From Lithospermum erythrorhizon (Eukaryota; Streptophyta; Magnoliopsida; Boraginales; Boraginaceae), in the NCBI GenBank assembly GCA_019722365.1, contig JADFUC010000260.1, forward strand, positions 34,675 through 98,674: a DNA stretch of 64,000 bases. The letters run 5' to 3'. The notes beneath the pieces were generated by a model, which saw only the letters and a program-made list of their open reading frames with translations, made no database searches and was not told the origin of the DNA. Positions 24,143-35,206 of the stretch are shown in pieces. Both the position numbers and the translations under genes were made by a program. The first letter of the stretch is position 1, and each line of letters opens with the position of its first letter.

Positions 24143-27100
24143 ATGGACATTTGCTTCATGTCTTTCTCCAAATTATCAACTTGTTGCATTCTACTACTAT
24201 TCTTGCTTTCTTGCTTCACTTTCACTTCAACAGGTTTGCTGTTATAGATCATGCTATTGAAGGTGTTACTAAAATTGCAATTATACCATAAAGACTAAAT
24301 ATTTTCTTGTATGTTACTTAATTACAAGCTGTGTTGAGCTTATATGATTTATTTGAGATCTTGAACTAAATTATTGGTTCAATATTTAGTTGTGTTTTCA
24401 CTAATTAATATATTCATTAGTGGCTGATTTGTTCTAAAACAAGTTAGTAGAATGTTTCAAATCAAGATCTTAATTGAAACTCAGAATCTATTGTGTTCCA
24501 TTACTTGATTGACTGTCTGCATCTGTCATGATCCATTAATCATATCATACTGTTGTACTTTAGTCCCGATAGCTATACTGTTGCAGATAGTCCGAAAGTG
24601 GCACACATGTTATAGTATGGTACTCGAAAGAATAAGGACAAATGTGCAATATACTGCAACATTTGTCATTTTCGGGATTATATTGCAACACTTGAGCCAC
24701 TTTTGTCACTTTCGGGACTATACTACAACACTTAGTCCACTTTCAGGACAAATATGCAACATAGTAATTATTTGGGATGAAACTGCAACTTGATTTCACT
24801 AGCTGGGACCAAATTGACAATTAACTAATAACTAAATTGTTTTTGTAACAAAAGATGCTACTTAATGTAGAGTTCATAGTGATGATGATTGAGATTATGA
24901 GAGTGCCTATTGCTTTCATAGTTTATCTTCAAATTAATGTGGTGTTTATTATGTATTGCATTGAAATGGAAAAGATTTGATTTTTGTGTTTTATCTATTT
25001 TGCAGAAGCTTATGATGCACTTGATCCCAGTGGAAATATAACAATTAAGTGGGATCTTATTCAGTGGACACCTGATGGCTATGTGGTATGTACTAACTAC
25101 TAACCCATACTTTGTACGGAGTACTATATTTGATTCTTGTCTCCTGGTATTCGATGGTATCGTAGTATGTTGCATAGATCAGTTTTTCCATCCATCATGA
25201 TACAGTGAAACTAAGGAAATGTTTAGTTATGTGCTAAGAAATTAATGGAATTCATAAGTGGTACTCATGTTTTTGGCCCTGTGTGGCTTTGACCTCTCTG
25301 AACTTTTTATTGGTTTTATCGCAGGCTGTTATTACAATGTTCAATTTTCAACAGTATAGACACATTCAAGCACCAGGCTGGACTTTGGGATGGACATGGG
25401 CAAAGAAGGAGGTGATATGGAGTGCGATGGGAAGTCAAGCAACAGAGCAGGGAGATTGTTCGAAATTCAAAGGGAGTGTTCCTCATTGCTGTAGAAAGGA
25501 TCCCACGATTGTTGATCTATTGCCTGGCACTCCTTATAACCAACAGATCGCAAATTGCTGCAAGGGAGGGGTTATTACCTCATGGGCACAGGATCCGGAT
25601 AATGCAGTGAGCTCATTCCAACTAAGTGTTGGTCAAGCTGGAACCACCAACAAAACAGTTAGAGTTCCACGTAACTTCACCTTGAAAGCACCTGGACCAG
25701 GATATACTTGCGGACCCGCAAAAGTTGGAAAACCAACCCAGTTTTATACCAAAGACGGAAGAAGGAAAACACAAGCAATGAGTAAGCAGCCTTTTGTATA
25801 ATGATTTCTGGTATTTGTTTTGGTGGGACATTTCTTGCAGTTGAGGCCTTGGAAAGTCTGTCATAGATGTTAAAACTATCTTTACTATTCCCATTCCTGA
25901 TCATTGATAAATGATGTAGGCAATAAAGTAGAACATTCTTTACACAGCTAAGCTCCTAAATATATGAATCAAATGGATACGGTGGTGTATCAACTCCATT
26001 TTAGCTTAAATTGATTTTACGTTACATTATATTGGGCAGTTAACCAATTCTTTGGCCATTTCAGACTTTGTTATCTTGACGGATTACTTTCTTTTTCAGT
26101 GACATGGAATGTTACTTGCACGTATTCACAGTTCCTTGCTCAAAAAACTCCTAGTTGCTGTGTTTCACTATCATCCTTCTACAATGATACAATCGTTCCT
26201 TGCCCAACTTGTACATGTGGCTGCCAAAACAATGGTACTCAGCCAGGAAGTTGTGTACAGTACGTGTTCTTTAGTTATAATAACTTAATTTTCTTTGTAT
26301 GACTTTCTTTATCTAGAGCTTGAGAAACCCGTGCTCTTGCAGCCCTAATGCGCCGCACCTGGCATCGGTGGTTGAGGCACATGGAAAGAACAATTTTGCA
26401 CCTCTGGTTCAGTGTACTAGTCACATGTGCCCAATTAGGGTTCACTGGCATGTGAAGCTCAACTACAAGGATTACTGGAGGGTGAAGGTCACGATCACAA
26501 ACTTCAACTATAGGATGAATTATTCAGAGTGGAATTTAGTTGTTCAGCATCCCAACTTTGATAATTTGACTCAATTTTTTAGCTTCAACTACAAATCATT
26601 GACCCCATACCAAGCTATAAGTAAGTAATATTCGGTATTACTCCATATTATTTAATTTGTTTTACTGAGAACTTTCCAGAACTGGTGTTTACACTTTACC
26701 TAAACTTAATTTTTCAGTTGTGAGGTGAATTTGTGATACCTATAATTTAGAAATGATCATGTGCACTGTCATTTATTTGTGAAACAGGACAGTTTGCTTT
26801 ATTTTACCTTTGATTTATATCACCTAGGTGTAGGTTACTAATGTTACCTTTCCCTCATCAGATGATACTGCCATGCTGTGGGGTGTAAAGTTCTTTAACG
26901 ATTTCCTCAGCCAAGCTGGCCCACTTGGAAATGTTCAATCAGAACTTATATTCCGCAAGGATCCATCAACTTTTAGCTTCGAGAAGGGCTGGGCTTTTCC
27001 ACGGAGAATCTATTTCAATGGTGATAACTGTGTCATGCCACCTCCGGATGCATACCCTTATCTGCCAAATGCTAGTTCTTGTGCAGAGATCTCCTTGGTC

Positions 27101-27145
27101 TCGCTAGTTCTAACATTATTTTTATCTGTGACATTCTTCTTTTGA
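24143..27145 (+). CDS. COB: COBRA-like GPI-anchored protein (COB/COBL1 type)
   Basis: Six exons with GT-AG introns: 24143-24233, 25006-25085, 25325-25781, 26100-26259, 26343-26620, 26862-27145. They join to 1350 nt, or 449 residues, the usual COBRA length. Residues 1-30 form a signal peptide, followed by AYDALDPSGNITIKWD, the start of the conserved N-terminal cellulose-binding-like region. The family CCVS motif (TPSCCVS) lies in exon 4, and a Cys-rich CPTCTCGCQ follows. The C-terminus PNASSCAEIS plus a hydrophobic tail ending SVTFFF is a GPI-attachment signal. COBRA proteins sit on the outer plasma membrane and organise cellulose deposition. FNFQQYRHIQ, GTPYNQQIANCCKGG and NDTAMLWGVKF agree with COB/COBL1/2 rather than COBL4. 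It converges on a COBL4-like gene 791 bp away. A downstream in-frame ATG at 24158 is an alternative start. Which of COB, COBL1 or COBL2 it is remains open. Confidence 0.93.
24559..24815. mobile_element. MITE-like element in COB intron 1
   Basis: The left end tttagtcccgatagctatac and the right end, read on the other strand, tttggtcccagctagtg, form weak terminal inverted repeats. Both continue into a gttgcag word. Inside, ttcgggactatactacaaca-type words recur three times. It occupies a third of intron 1 (24234-25005). The family could not be named and no clear target duplication was found. Confidence 0.45.
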
Positions 27146-27797
27146 ACTCTTTGAAGTTCTCATATGACATGATGCGAATTCCATATCTTTAAGCTGTTTA
27201 GTCTGGAAATGGGCAAGTAAATCTCAGTTTTGATGAATCTTTCGACATGGCACAACATTACATGGATCAACATTCAACTGCACTTTCTAAGAAGGCACCA
27301 GTCAAGTTTCAATAAGACATGCCTTCCCAGAAAGTGAGAGATTCCGCACCGTTCTGTATTTCATTTAGCATACTTTGTATTATTTAATTTATAGAGTCTG
27401 GTCCTCATAGTGTGAGTAGAATTGTATCAAGAATGAGATCTATTGAAGGACCTCTTTGATTGAATGTAAGTTCTTTTTTAATCTTTTACTGGCTGGCCTC
27501 ATGTTGAGGTATGATTGCCATGTAAATCAGGCTGTAGTAGAAGAAGTGATAGCTGTGTTTGAACTACATATATACTACATACAGTTATGACACATGTTTC
27601 AATCTTCTTCTCCATTATCTATTTGCTTTCATAATTGACAAATGTGTATCCAGTTGAGAGTTTTATTGAAAAACACATCCAATAGTTCCATTTGCAACAG
27701 GTTGTAGAGATTTGGTTGTTTAAAAGTTGCTGCGAGATGAAAGTTCGATGTCCATGGAAAAAAATTCAAACTCCACTAGAGGCATAATTTGGTAAAA
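27146..27797 (+). other. COB 3' flank between convergent genes
   Basis: No ORF or element is seen. This interval should hold the COB 3' UTR and its polyadenylation signals, which I did not assign to a single site. Confidence 0.5.
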
Positions 27798-27883
27798 TAT
27801 ATAGAAAGGCTAGTGTAAGAAATCCTATTTAGAAAGGCCATATATAGAAAGGCTAGTGTAAGAAATCCTATTTAGAAAGGCCA
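27798..27883. repeat. Perfect 43-bp tandem duplication
   Basis: The unit at 27798-27840 (starting tatatagaaaggctagtg) is repeated without mismatch at 27841-27883. It lies 54 bp beyond the COBL4 stop codon, in its 3' flank. Confidence 0.95.
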
Positions 27884-27936
27884 TAAAAAGGTGATTGCAG
27901 AAAGCTTTAATCTATAGCTCAAACCTCACTTTTATA

Positions 27937-29769
27937 CTATGGGTAGAAAGGGTAGGCATCTGGATGTGGCATCATGCACTCGTCGCCATTGAAGTATACT
28001 TTCCGAGGGAACGCCCACCCTTGCTTGAGGGTGAAAGTGTTCTGGTCCTTTTGAAGAAGCACCTCAGACTGTACATTCCCAAAAGGTCCGGCTTCCATCA
28101 GAATGTCATTGAAAAACTTCATACCGTAGAACATTCCTGTATCATCTGCATATCAAGTTATTTTAGTGAACATCAGATTTAGTATTAGTATCTAATCACT
28201 TCTGTTTTGCTGGAAATAGAATGGGAGTTCACCAGAACTTACTGATGGACTTATAAGGTACAAGTGGCTTGTAGTCGAAGCTAAAAGTCTGAGTTAAATT
28301 GTTAAGATTTGGATGCTGAACTACAACGGTCCACATGGTGTAATTCATCCGGTAATTAAAGTTTGTTACTGCAATCTTGGCTCGCCAATAATCTTTGTAG
28401 TTCACCTTGACATGCCAATGTATCCGGACAGGGCACATATGGTGTGTGCATTGGATCAGAGGAATGTTATCTTTTCTGGGGGCGTTTATTCCAACAGCGC
28501 TGAGGAGTTTTGAGTCGCTCCTGCAACAACTCCAGTTCATTAGGGGTTCATGTCAAATAATTTAAGACAGTATAATCAGGAAAATGATGATGGACTATTT
28601 AAGATTCTACAAAGTATGTTTTTCTCACTTGACGCATTTGTTTTTGTTTTCACAGCCACACGCACATGAAGGGCACGGAGTAATTGTATCATTGTAGAAC
28701 GAAGAGAAGGAGACGCAACAAGAGGGATGCTTCCGGGCCAGAAACTGGGAGTAAGTACATGTTACATTCCATGACACTGCATAAAACCAATACTGTTATA
28801 GAAGTAGAGGGTAACATTGTTAAGGAGATCATCCAAAATAGATGAGTAAATGATAATTTCAATGAACTAGTAATGATATTTTAAAAACAATGCTCACATT
28901 TTAACTTTAACTCTTATCAGTTATCACAAAGAAATCATAAATTAAGTGATATAACAGCTTACTTAGAGCTTGAGTTTTCCTGCGTCGATCAGGCGTTAGA
29001 AAGATGGTGGGAGGTCCAGTCTTAGCAGGGCCACATGTATAACCTGGGCCTGGACCTTGCAGAGTAAAGTTCCTAGGGAGCTTAACAGTTTTGTTAGACG
29101 TCCCGGCTTGCCCAACACTCACTTGGAAGGCAGAGACAGAAGCTGCTGGATCTTGACCCCAGGACGCCAAAACTCCACCTTTGCAGCAGTTAGTAAACTG
29201 TTGATTGTAGGGTACATTAGGAAGCATGTCCACCACTGTGGGATTCTTGTTGCAACAATGTGGTATATTTCCTTTGAACTTGGAGCAATCGCCTTGTTCT
29301 GTCGTCTGTGCCCCCACCATGGACCATATCACTTCTTTCTTCGCCCATGTCCATCCTATCGTCCATCCAGGGGTCATAATATGCCGGTACATTTGGAAGT
29401 TGTGCACGGTAACCGTGGCCTAGCATTGCAATTTCGTATAATTCTACAAGTTAGGCAAAATATTGACAGTTCTAGACATTTCATAAAAACTCGAGGAACG
29501 TTGAGGTAGAATGTAAAGATCAAAGTGAAATAATGGAATATACCACATAACCATCTGGTGTCCATGACATGATATCCCATTTGAGTGTTATGTTTCCAGT
29601 AGGATCTAAGGGATCATAGGCGGCTGCGAAATAGGGAAGACATATCATGAAACATTTTATATGTAAAAATTAATAATAGCAGTGTAGAACTACAATAATG
29701 AGAAATAGATAGTGTACCTGCATAATAAAAGAATGCAAAGATAATGCCTGTCCTTATGGGATTTTTCAT
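27937..29769 (-). CDS. COBL4: COBRA-like protein 4 (COBL4/IRX6 type), apparently lacking GPI tail
   Basis: Six exons on the minus strand: 29769-29718, 29623-29544, 29419-28963, 28776-28629, 28520-28243, 28145-27937. They join to 1224 nt, or 407 residues. Exons 2, 3 and 5 (80, 457 and 278 nt) match the COB-like neighbour exactly in length. A short signal peptide (MKNPIRTGIIFAFFYYAAA) precedes YDPLDPTGNITLKWD. The CCVS motif (HPSCCVSFSSF) and CPSCACGCENK follow. KEVIWSMVGAQTTEQGDC, ARKHPS and MFYGMKFFND are typical of COBL4, which in Arabidopsis (IRX6) and rice (BC1) is needed for secondary-wall cellulose. The frame ends at PHPDAYPFYP followed by tag. Family members continue another 25 or so residues with an omega site and hydrophobic tail, absent here in all three frames. 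The product may be secreted rather than anchored, or a last exon or sequence error is missed. The exon 3 acceptor is tag. Confidence 0.92.
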
Positions 29770-29871
29770 AGCTTATTTTCTTTTCAAATCTTTAGTTTTT
29801 CGTCAGGTTCACTTTCTTGGTGATGGATGAGTATTTATGTGAGAAAGAGATGTGTGTAAAAGAAGTTGAAG

Positions 29872-29879
29872 ATTTTATA
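29872..29879 (-). promoter_or_regulatory. Candidate TATA box of COBL4
   Basis: On the minus strand tataaaat lies about 105 bp upstream of the COBL4 start codon, which would give a 5' UTR of roughly 70-75 nt. This is a position-and-motif call only. Confidence 0.5.
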
Positions 29880-30084
29880 AGAAACTCACCTACTGGTTGT
29901 TGCTTTGTAAATTTATGGACTTCCTTTTTTGGTTCATTTGTCAATCTCATGCAGTTTCTGTTTCTTGAAGCAAAATTTTGATCAAATGAGAAAAAAGGTT
30001 GCGGCAGATTCTTGATAGTTTGATGAATATAACATGCCAACGATCAAACCTCTGACAGGTTACATTTTCTGATTTACATATTTA

Positions 30085-31022
30085 GGATAATTTGCATTTT
30101 GGTCCCTATACTATACTCATCGTTTCAACTTGGTCCCTATACTATCCGATCGTTTCAGGCGTTGTCCTATCTTTCCATCGTTTCAGGCCGGGTCCCTATA
30201 CTTTCTATCGTTTCAGGCATGGTCCCTAATTAGAAGACTCTGCACAAAATAGTATTTTGCCTGTATTCAAGCCCAAAGTATAGAGCGTATTTTATATAAT
30301 TAAAATAGAACATAATTTTAACTTAACTTGCTGTCTATTTGCCTACTCCCCAAAACTATAGTCCTGATTTTTCGTTTTATCTTTGACATTCCTTACCCTA
30401 CACCACTGCCAGTAACTAAAATAATTTGTTTGCCCTTAATTAAAATTGCTCTTATTCCTCAAAATAAGGGGGCGTTATAGTAATTTCGTAATTGAAGAAG
30501 AAGAAGAGAAGTCGGGGTTTGAAAGCTAGAAATGGTGATGCGGGTGGTGGGTTATGGGGTTGGGGGTGGGGCTGGGCTGAGATGTTTTTATTTAGTTATG
30601 AAATTACTATAATGCCCCCCTTATTTTGAAGAATAGTGTTTGAGGAATTTCAGTTAAGGGCAAAACAATCATTTCAGTTACGGGGTATGGGTAGGGTAAG
30701 GAATGTCAAAGATAAAATGACAGTTAGGGAACTATAGTTTAGGAGGGCAAGGGTAGGGTGGGATGTGTTAAAAAGAAAGAAAAGTGTAAGGATTATTTTA
30801 ATTATAGCAAAATAATTATACTTTAGTTTAGTGTTAGGGCAAAATAGTCATTTTGTGCGAGTCTTCTAATTAGGGACCATGCCTTAAACGATAGAAAGTA
30901 TAGGGACCCGGCACAGAAAAAAGATGGAAAATCACAGGGGACCACGCTTTGAAGCGATCGGATAGTATAGGGACCAAGTTGAAACGATGAGCATAGTATA
31001 AGGACCAAAACGTGAATTAGCG
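30085..31022. mobile_element. Mutator-like foldback MITE with 9-bp target duplication
   Basis: The nine bases acatattta at 30076-30084 are repeated exactly at 31023-31031. The 938 bp between them are an inverted repeat over most of their length. The outer arms share ttttggtcc, tatactat.ctcatcgtttc, aacttggtccctatactatc, gggtccctatactttctatc and catggtccctaattagaaga. Inner arms share ctatagt, cattccttaccctac and attactataa.gccccc. The loop centres near 30540-30580. A 9-bp duplication is the hallmark of Mutator-like transposons; no transposase is present, so the element is non-autonomous. It lies 207 bp upstream of the COBL4 TATA candidate. Confidence 0.85.
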
Positions 31023-31031
31023 ACATATTTA

Positions 31032-31525
31032 TGATGAAGTATGTATGCACTATAATATGCATTGTTTGGGTGTGTGTATAACAGCCCAGGTGGAGGAACT
31101 AGGCGGTGTGAACGAACAATAACCCCTAAAATTTTGAAAAGTAGGTTTTTATTCATTTAAAAAAGAATTTCATCATTATATTTATTCAAAAATTAAGTTG
31201 TTGTCCAACTTAAATTTTTGAATTGCTATATCCACAATTATTTTTCAAGAGTGAAAGTACTATTTTGCCCTCCCATTTTCAAGTATAGCAATTGAGGAAG
31301 TTTCAATAAGAGACAAAATGACAATTTTTAGCTTACCGTTACTATTTTTATATTTACTTCGTCTTATATATAAAATTTCGGATTCCACCATTCCACTCTA
31401 ACATATGTATCTTTGCTGTTGTACACACACCCAAACTGTTTTAAAGTTTCTTCAAGCATGTAACTCTCCATTTACAACTTCAATAAATACACTCATTCAA
31501 ACATTTCCCTGTAAAATGGTCAAAA
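31032..31525. other. Intergenic, no feature recognised
   Basis: AT-rich sequence without ORFs, RNA genes or clear repeats. Confidence 0.5.
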
Positions 31526-31650
31526 TTGAAAAAAAGAAGAATTCATGTGGTGTTGCCCAATTTCGAACCCAAACCAACCAATAATTAGCTCAGCTTACAA
31601 CCAGTTGCGCTATACTCATATTTGGCAATTGCACTAGTTTGGCGTACATG
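31526..31650 (-). mobile_element. Candidate tRNA-derived SINE
   Basis: On the minus strand tagcgcaactgg (near 31613-31602) matches the tRNA A-box consensus at every fixed position. About 31 nt later ggttcgaaatt (near 31570) is a good B box. Together these are a pol III internal promoter without a foldable tRNA. A t-rich run follows at the presumed 3' end near 31526-31535. Only the head is convincing; the true ends and any target duplication are unclear. Confidence 0.4.
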
Positions 31651-32351
31651 GATCCGGCTATGCCCCTAACTAGTTGAGGCAGATTCCACGATTTACCCAT
31701 ATAAAATATCCTAAGGCAGGGATTCCGGGGCCATTACGATGACGGCTTCATTGTTTTATGAATATTAAATAAAAACGTATGAGCCAGTGCCCAAATTTAT
31801 TACTCCTTGTCATCGTTTAATAAAAGTTGATATAGTAAAACCTTTATTTTAAAAAATTAACACTTGATATGATATGCATGATTTGTAGACAAGTATTACT
31901 ATTGTGTCCCTCTTAAAGATCATATGAAATACGTAGGTTGAGTTTTCCATACCAAAAGGGTTCCCCTTTTCTCTTTATTTGTCATTCTTTATTTATCAAG
32001 CAAGAACTACATAAATTAGTGTAGCTGAAATAAGACAAGTAGTACCACATCGAACATATACCAATATATATTTCAGTTGATAATATGTTGTCTCGCAAGA
32101 ATGGACACGACCTTACTAGTACAGGATCTGTTCTATAGGCTCGTACTTCTGTATCCTTGAGTTCGAAGGAGACAAGAAACCAAGCTTGGTGGATGAATTA
32201 TGGTCATGAAATCTGAGTGTGATTAACAGTCATGTTCCCTGTTGTTCGGGGTTCAGAGTAGTAGATGATCGTTCCTAGCCTTGAAAAGCTCGGATGGTTT
32301 CATGGCTGTCTGACAAGCTTCCCAAATCTTTTTTACTTTTTTGTTGCATAA
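31651..32351. other. Spacer before the GDH fragment
   Basis: No feature recognised. The last 250 bp could contain earlier decayed exons or introns of the glutamate dehydrogenase copy, but no motif could be read. Confidence 0.4.
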
Positions 32352-32780
<429 letters not shown>

Positions 32781-32899
32781 GTCATGAGTCATGACATTGA
32801 CATTCTTCGTAGTTAATCAACAACCTTGAAAAATTCATTATTTGTGTTGAAATCTGCCATGGAAATGAGCTGGAAAGCTCAGATCAGCCATGGTCAACG

Positions 32900-33030
32900 C
32901 GTGAAGAAAAGGCCGGACAATTAGTTGTATTGATTGTTGTAACTGAATTGTACAACTCATCTCTATTTATACACTTGTATTGTATTCTCCAATAATATGC
33001 TAACAACTAATTCTAACCTGCCACCTCATC
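32900..33030 (-). repeat. Short LTR-like segment (minus strand)
   Basis: Read on the minus strand, it begins near 33020 at gttagaattagttgttagc, contains the TATA-like tataaatagagatgagttg and ends in acaactaattgtcc. This is the look of a short copia or TRIM LTR. Boundaries and partner are not established. Confidence 0.4.
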
Positions 33031-33062
33031 AGATGACTCACTTCCACTAATAAGGCTAATAG

Positions 33063-33315
33063 TGTTAGACTACTCATAATGACGCTCAAACTCTCATTCA
33101 AATGTCGTAAATAATAGTCAAATGTTATCTCCTGTTTTGTAGCATATCAGTTGTATAGACTTGGATTCGTTAGCTTAAAAGATAGCATCAGAGATAGCTT
33201 CTACTTTTGAATTCTATTTGTAATGTTTATCTTTGAAAGAGAGTTTGTTATAAACTCATCTATAAATATAACACCATAGATCTCATTTGGGAGATCCAGT
33301 CAAATACAATCTTCA
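33063..33315 (+). repeat. Short copia LTR with adjoining primer-binding site
   Basis: The LTR begins tgttagactactc and ends caatcttca, 253 bp, with a TATA-like ctataaatataac near 33260. It is followed at 33316 by tggtatcgagc, one base short of the classic initiator-tRNA-Met primer-binding site of copia elements (tggtatcagagc). This marks the 5' end of a small-LTR (Ale/Retrofit-like) element. The body after about 33.4 kb cannot be read as an intact gag in this orientation. Confidence 0.75.
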
Positions 33316-33329
33316 TGGTATCGAGCTTG

Positions 33330-34662
33330 AGCGATCCGCTTCCACATAAACATTGTTAGTGGAATTTGCATAGCTCTGAGAATTTCGAAACATTTCGGCA
33401 CATCAGCGAGCAATTTCACCAACAACAATCCTTTCTATCTTGTTAAAAACTCGTATCGAATACCAAAACAAGCTTACACTTTTGAATCTTTCTCTTGGCT
33501 TATACGGCAATGATATAGAGTACGACTTACCCTTTTGCTATTACCATTTGCTCCCGAACAACCTCCGGTTACCATCTTGAAAGTAGTTCGATAGCCATCA
33601 CCATCCGTGACTCACGAAATTAAACTCTTCCTTAATTTGGAACATACTAACTTGTCGGTTTCGGAAAGAACCGTTCGACAGCCAAGTTCATCTCCCGTAC
33701 CTACATCCAATTTGTTCACCATCGGCAAATGAGCAGTCCCATAATTTCGAAACATAATTCACCATTACATCTAAATGCATGCGAAGTATGAAAAAGCTCA
33801 ATCTACTATCGAGGGGAATCGGAATAATTCCGCAGATAAAACCAAAGCGTCGAATATTATTTCAGCGCAACATAGGCATCGTTAGCTTTGCGGTGCCTCT
33901 TTCATGACCGTCTTACCTAACCCCAACACACAAGATTTACAATTACTTCTACCTCTCTACTATGTGATCTCCGCCATTTCCAAAACCTCTGTCTCCGTTT
34001 CTTCCTCTTCCCTCGGATTAATGCGAGAACCCTTATACGTTTCACTTCTGTGGAAGCTTCATGCACTCCTCGAGGGCGAGGATCACGGCTCTACAACCAC
34101 CTTAAGTTCAACAGTAGTACCTCACAATTCTTAACCAGCCACCATTCTGGCTCCCCAACTTTCGGGAGTAGCGAAGCCCAACAAATTAGGCATTGCATCT
34201 AAGTCATCAACATTAACATCTACCGTCGGCGGTTGATTAATAATGCTATTGGGAAATCATTAAGGTGTCTGCCGTTATGTGTGTGCTACGACATCTTAAG
34301 ATGAAGCAGTTTTTCATGAGAAGTACCTTATTATTTGTAGAAGGTTTCTCATACAGATCGCATAAAGCCTTCATCAGCCCCTTTGTGGTGGTCTCCTTAG
34401 CAACGTTAGCAACAACGTTTCTTGACAAACAAGGTCTGATCACACCCAAGACCTGTCTGTCCAATTCCATCCATTCATCCTCATCCATCTTCTCAGACTT
34501 CTCCCCCAGTGGTTTGTTCGACTAACTCTGGTGAAAATCACTCCCGTACACATCTTCCAATGTGGAAAATCGATTCCATGAATTTCTCTGACATGTGTCA
34601 CAATTCGCCGCTTCGATAGGTGATTCTTAAACTCACAGCAAGCTCGACCAAGCTCGATGCAG
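33330..34662 (-). mobile_element. Decayed copia gag and protease region
   Basis: The minus-strand ORF 34488-34246 reads as the UBN2 gag core: MELDRQVLGVIRPCLSRNVV, then AKETTTKGLMKALCDLYEKP. Downstream on the same strand about 33.6 kb resembles the copia protease-to-preintegrase stretch (TFKMVTGG). The same gag occurs at 1075-850. Upstream, minus-strand ctgcatcgagcttgg at about 34660 looks like a damaged primer-binding site next to an LTR ending cctaaca at 34663. It faces the plus-strand LTR at 33063-33315, so two truncated elements abut in opposite directions. Confidence 0.65.
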
Positions 34663-35150
34663 TGTTAGGATTTAGACACCTAAATCCTTAGGGTTTCAAG
34701 CGATCAATAAGCAGCAATTTAAGTGCGAAATAGCAGACCTGAGAATTTTATATGGGTTCCCACTTGATATGAAAGGTACGTCTGATATTAACTGTGAGAA
34801 TCCACTAATAAACCCGGAAGATGCGTTCTGACCCCTACCCATGGAGTATAATCATGTTGAGTATTTTTTCTTATACACCGAAAATCTCAAACACAAAAAC
34901 TATCAAGAACAAAGATAAACTCTCTAAGTTATTCAAGGACAAAAACTATGTTCTTCAATAATATTAAAGACTTAATGTTATTCTCACAGATGAATTTTCT
35001 CTATTTTGTATGTATTTGTGTGATAAATAAAACTATTGAAATCATCACTATGTTTATCTGTTAACAAAATCTAGTAAAACTATGTCTTTCTTGAGCTCAA
35101 TGCTTAGCTAGCGTAAAAATAAAGCCTCACAAAGACTAAGAGATATATCA
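34663..35150 (-). repeat. Candidate 5' LTR of the minus-strand copia fragment
   Basis: On the minus strand this ends ggtgtctaaatcctaaca, immediately before the damaged primer-binding site. The other end is not clear; AT-rich sequence near 34.9-35.1 kb lacks a firm tg start. Confidence 0.4.
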
Positions 35151-35206
35151 CAGTTAGGCTGAATTAGGAAATAATTAAATGGCTTGATGCAATTAGATCT
35201 TGATTC

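Noticed and set aside
25283..25801. 172-codon ORF as a stand-alone gene start
   Set aside because: Its first 14 codons lie in intron 2 of COB; the exon begins at 25325 after gcag and its last codons run past the gt donor at 25782.
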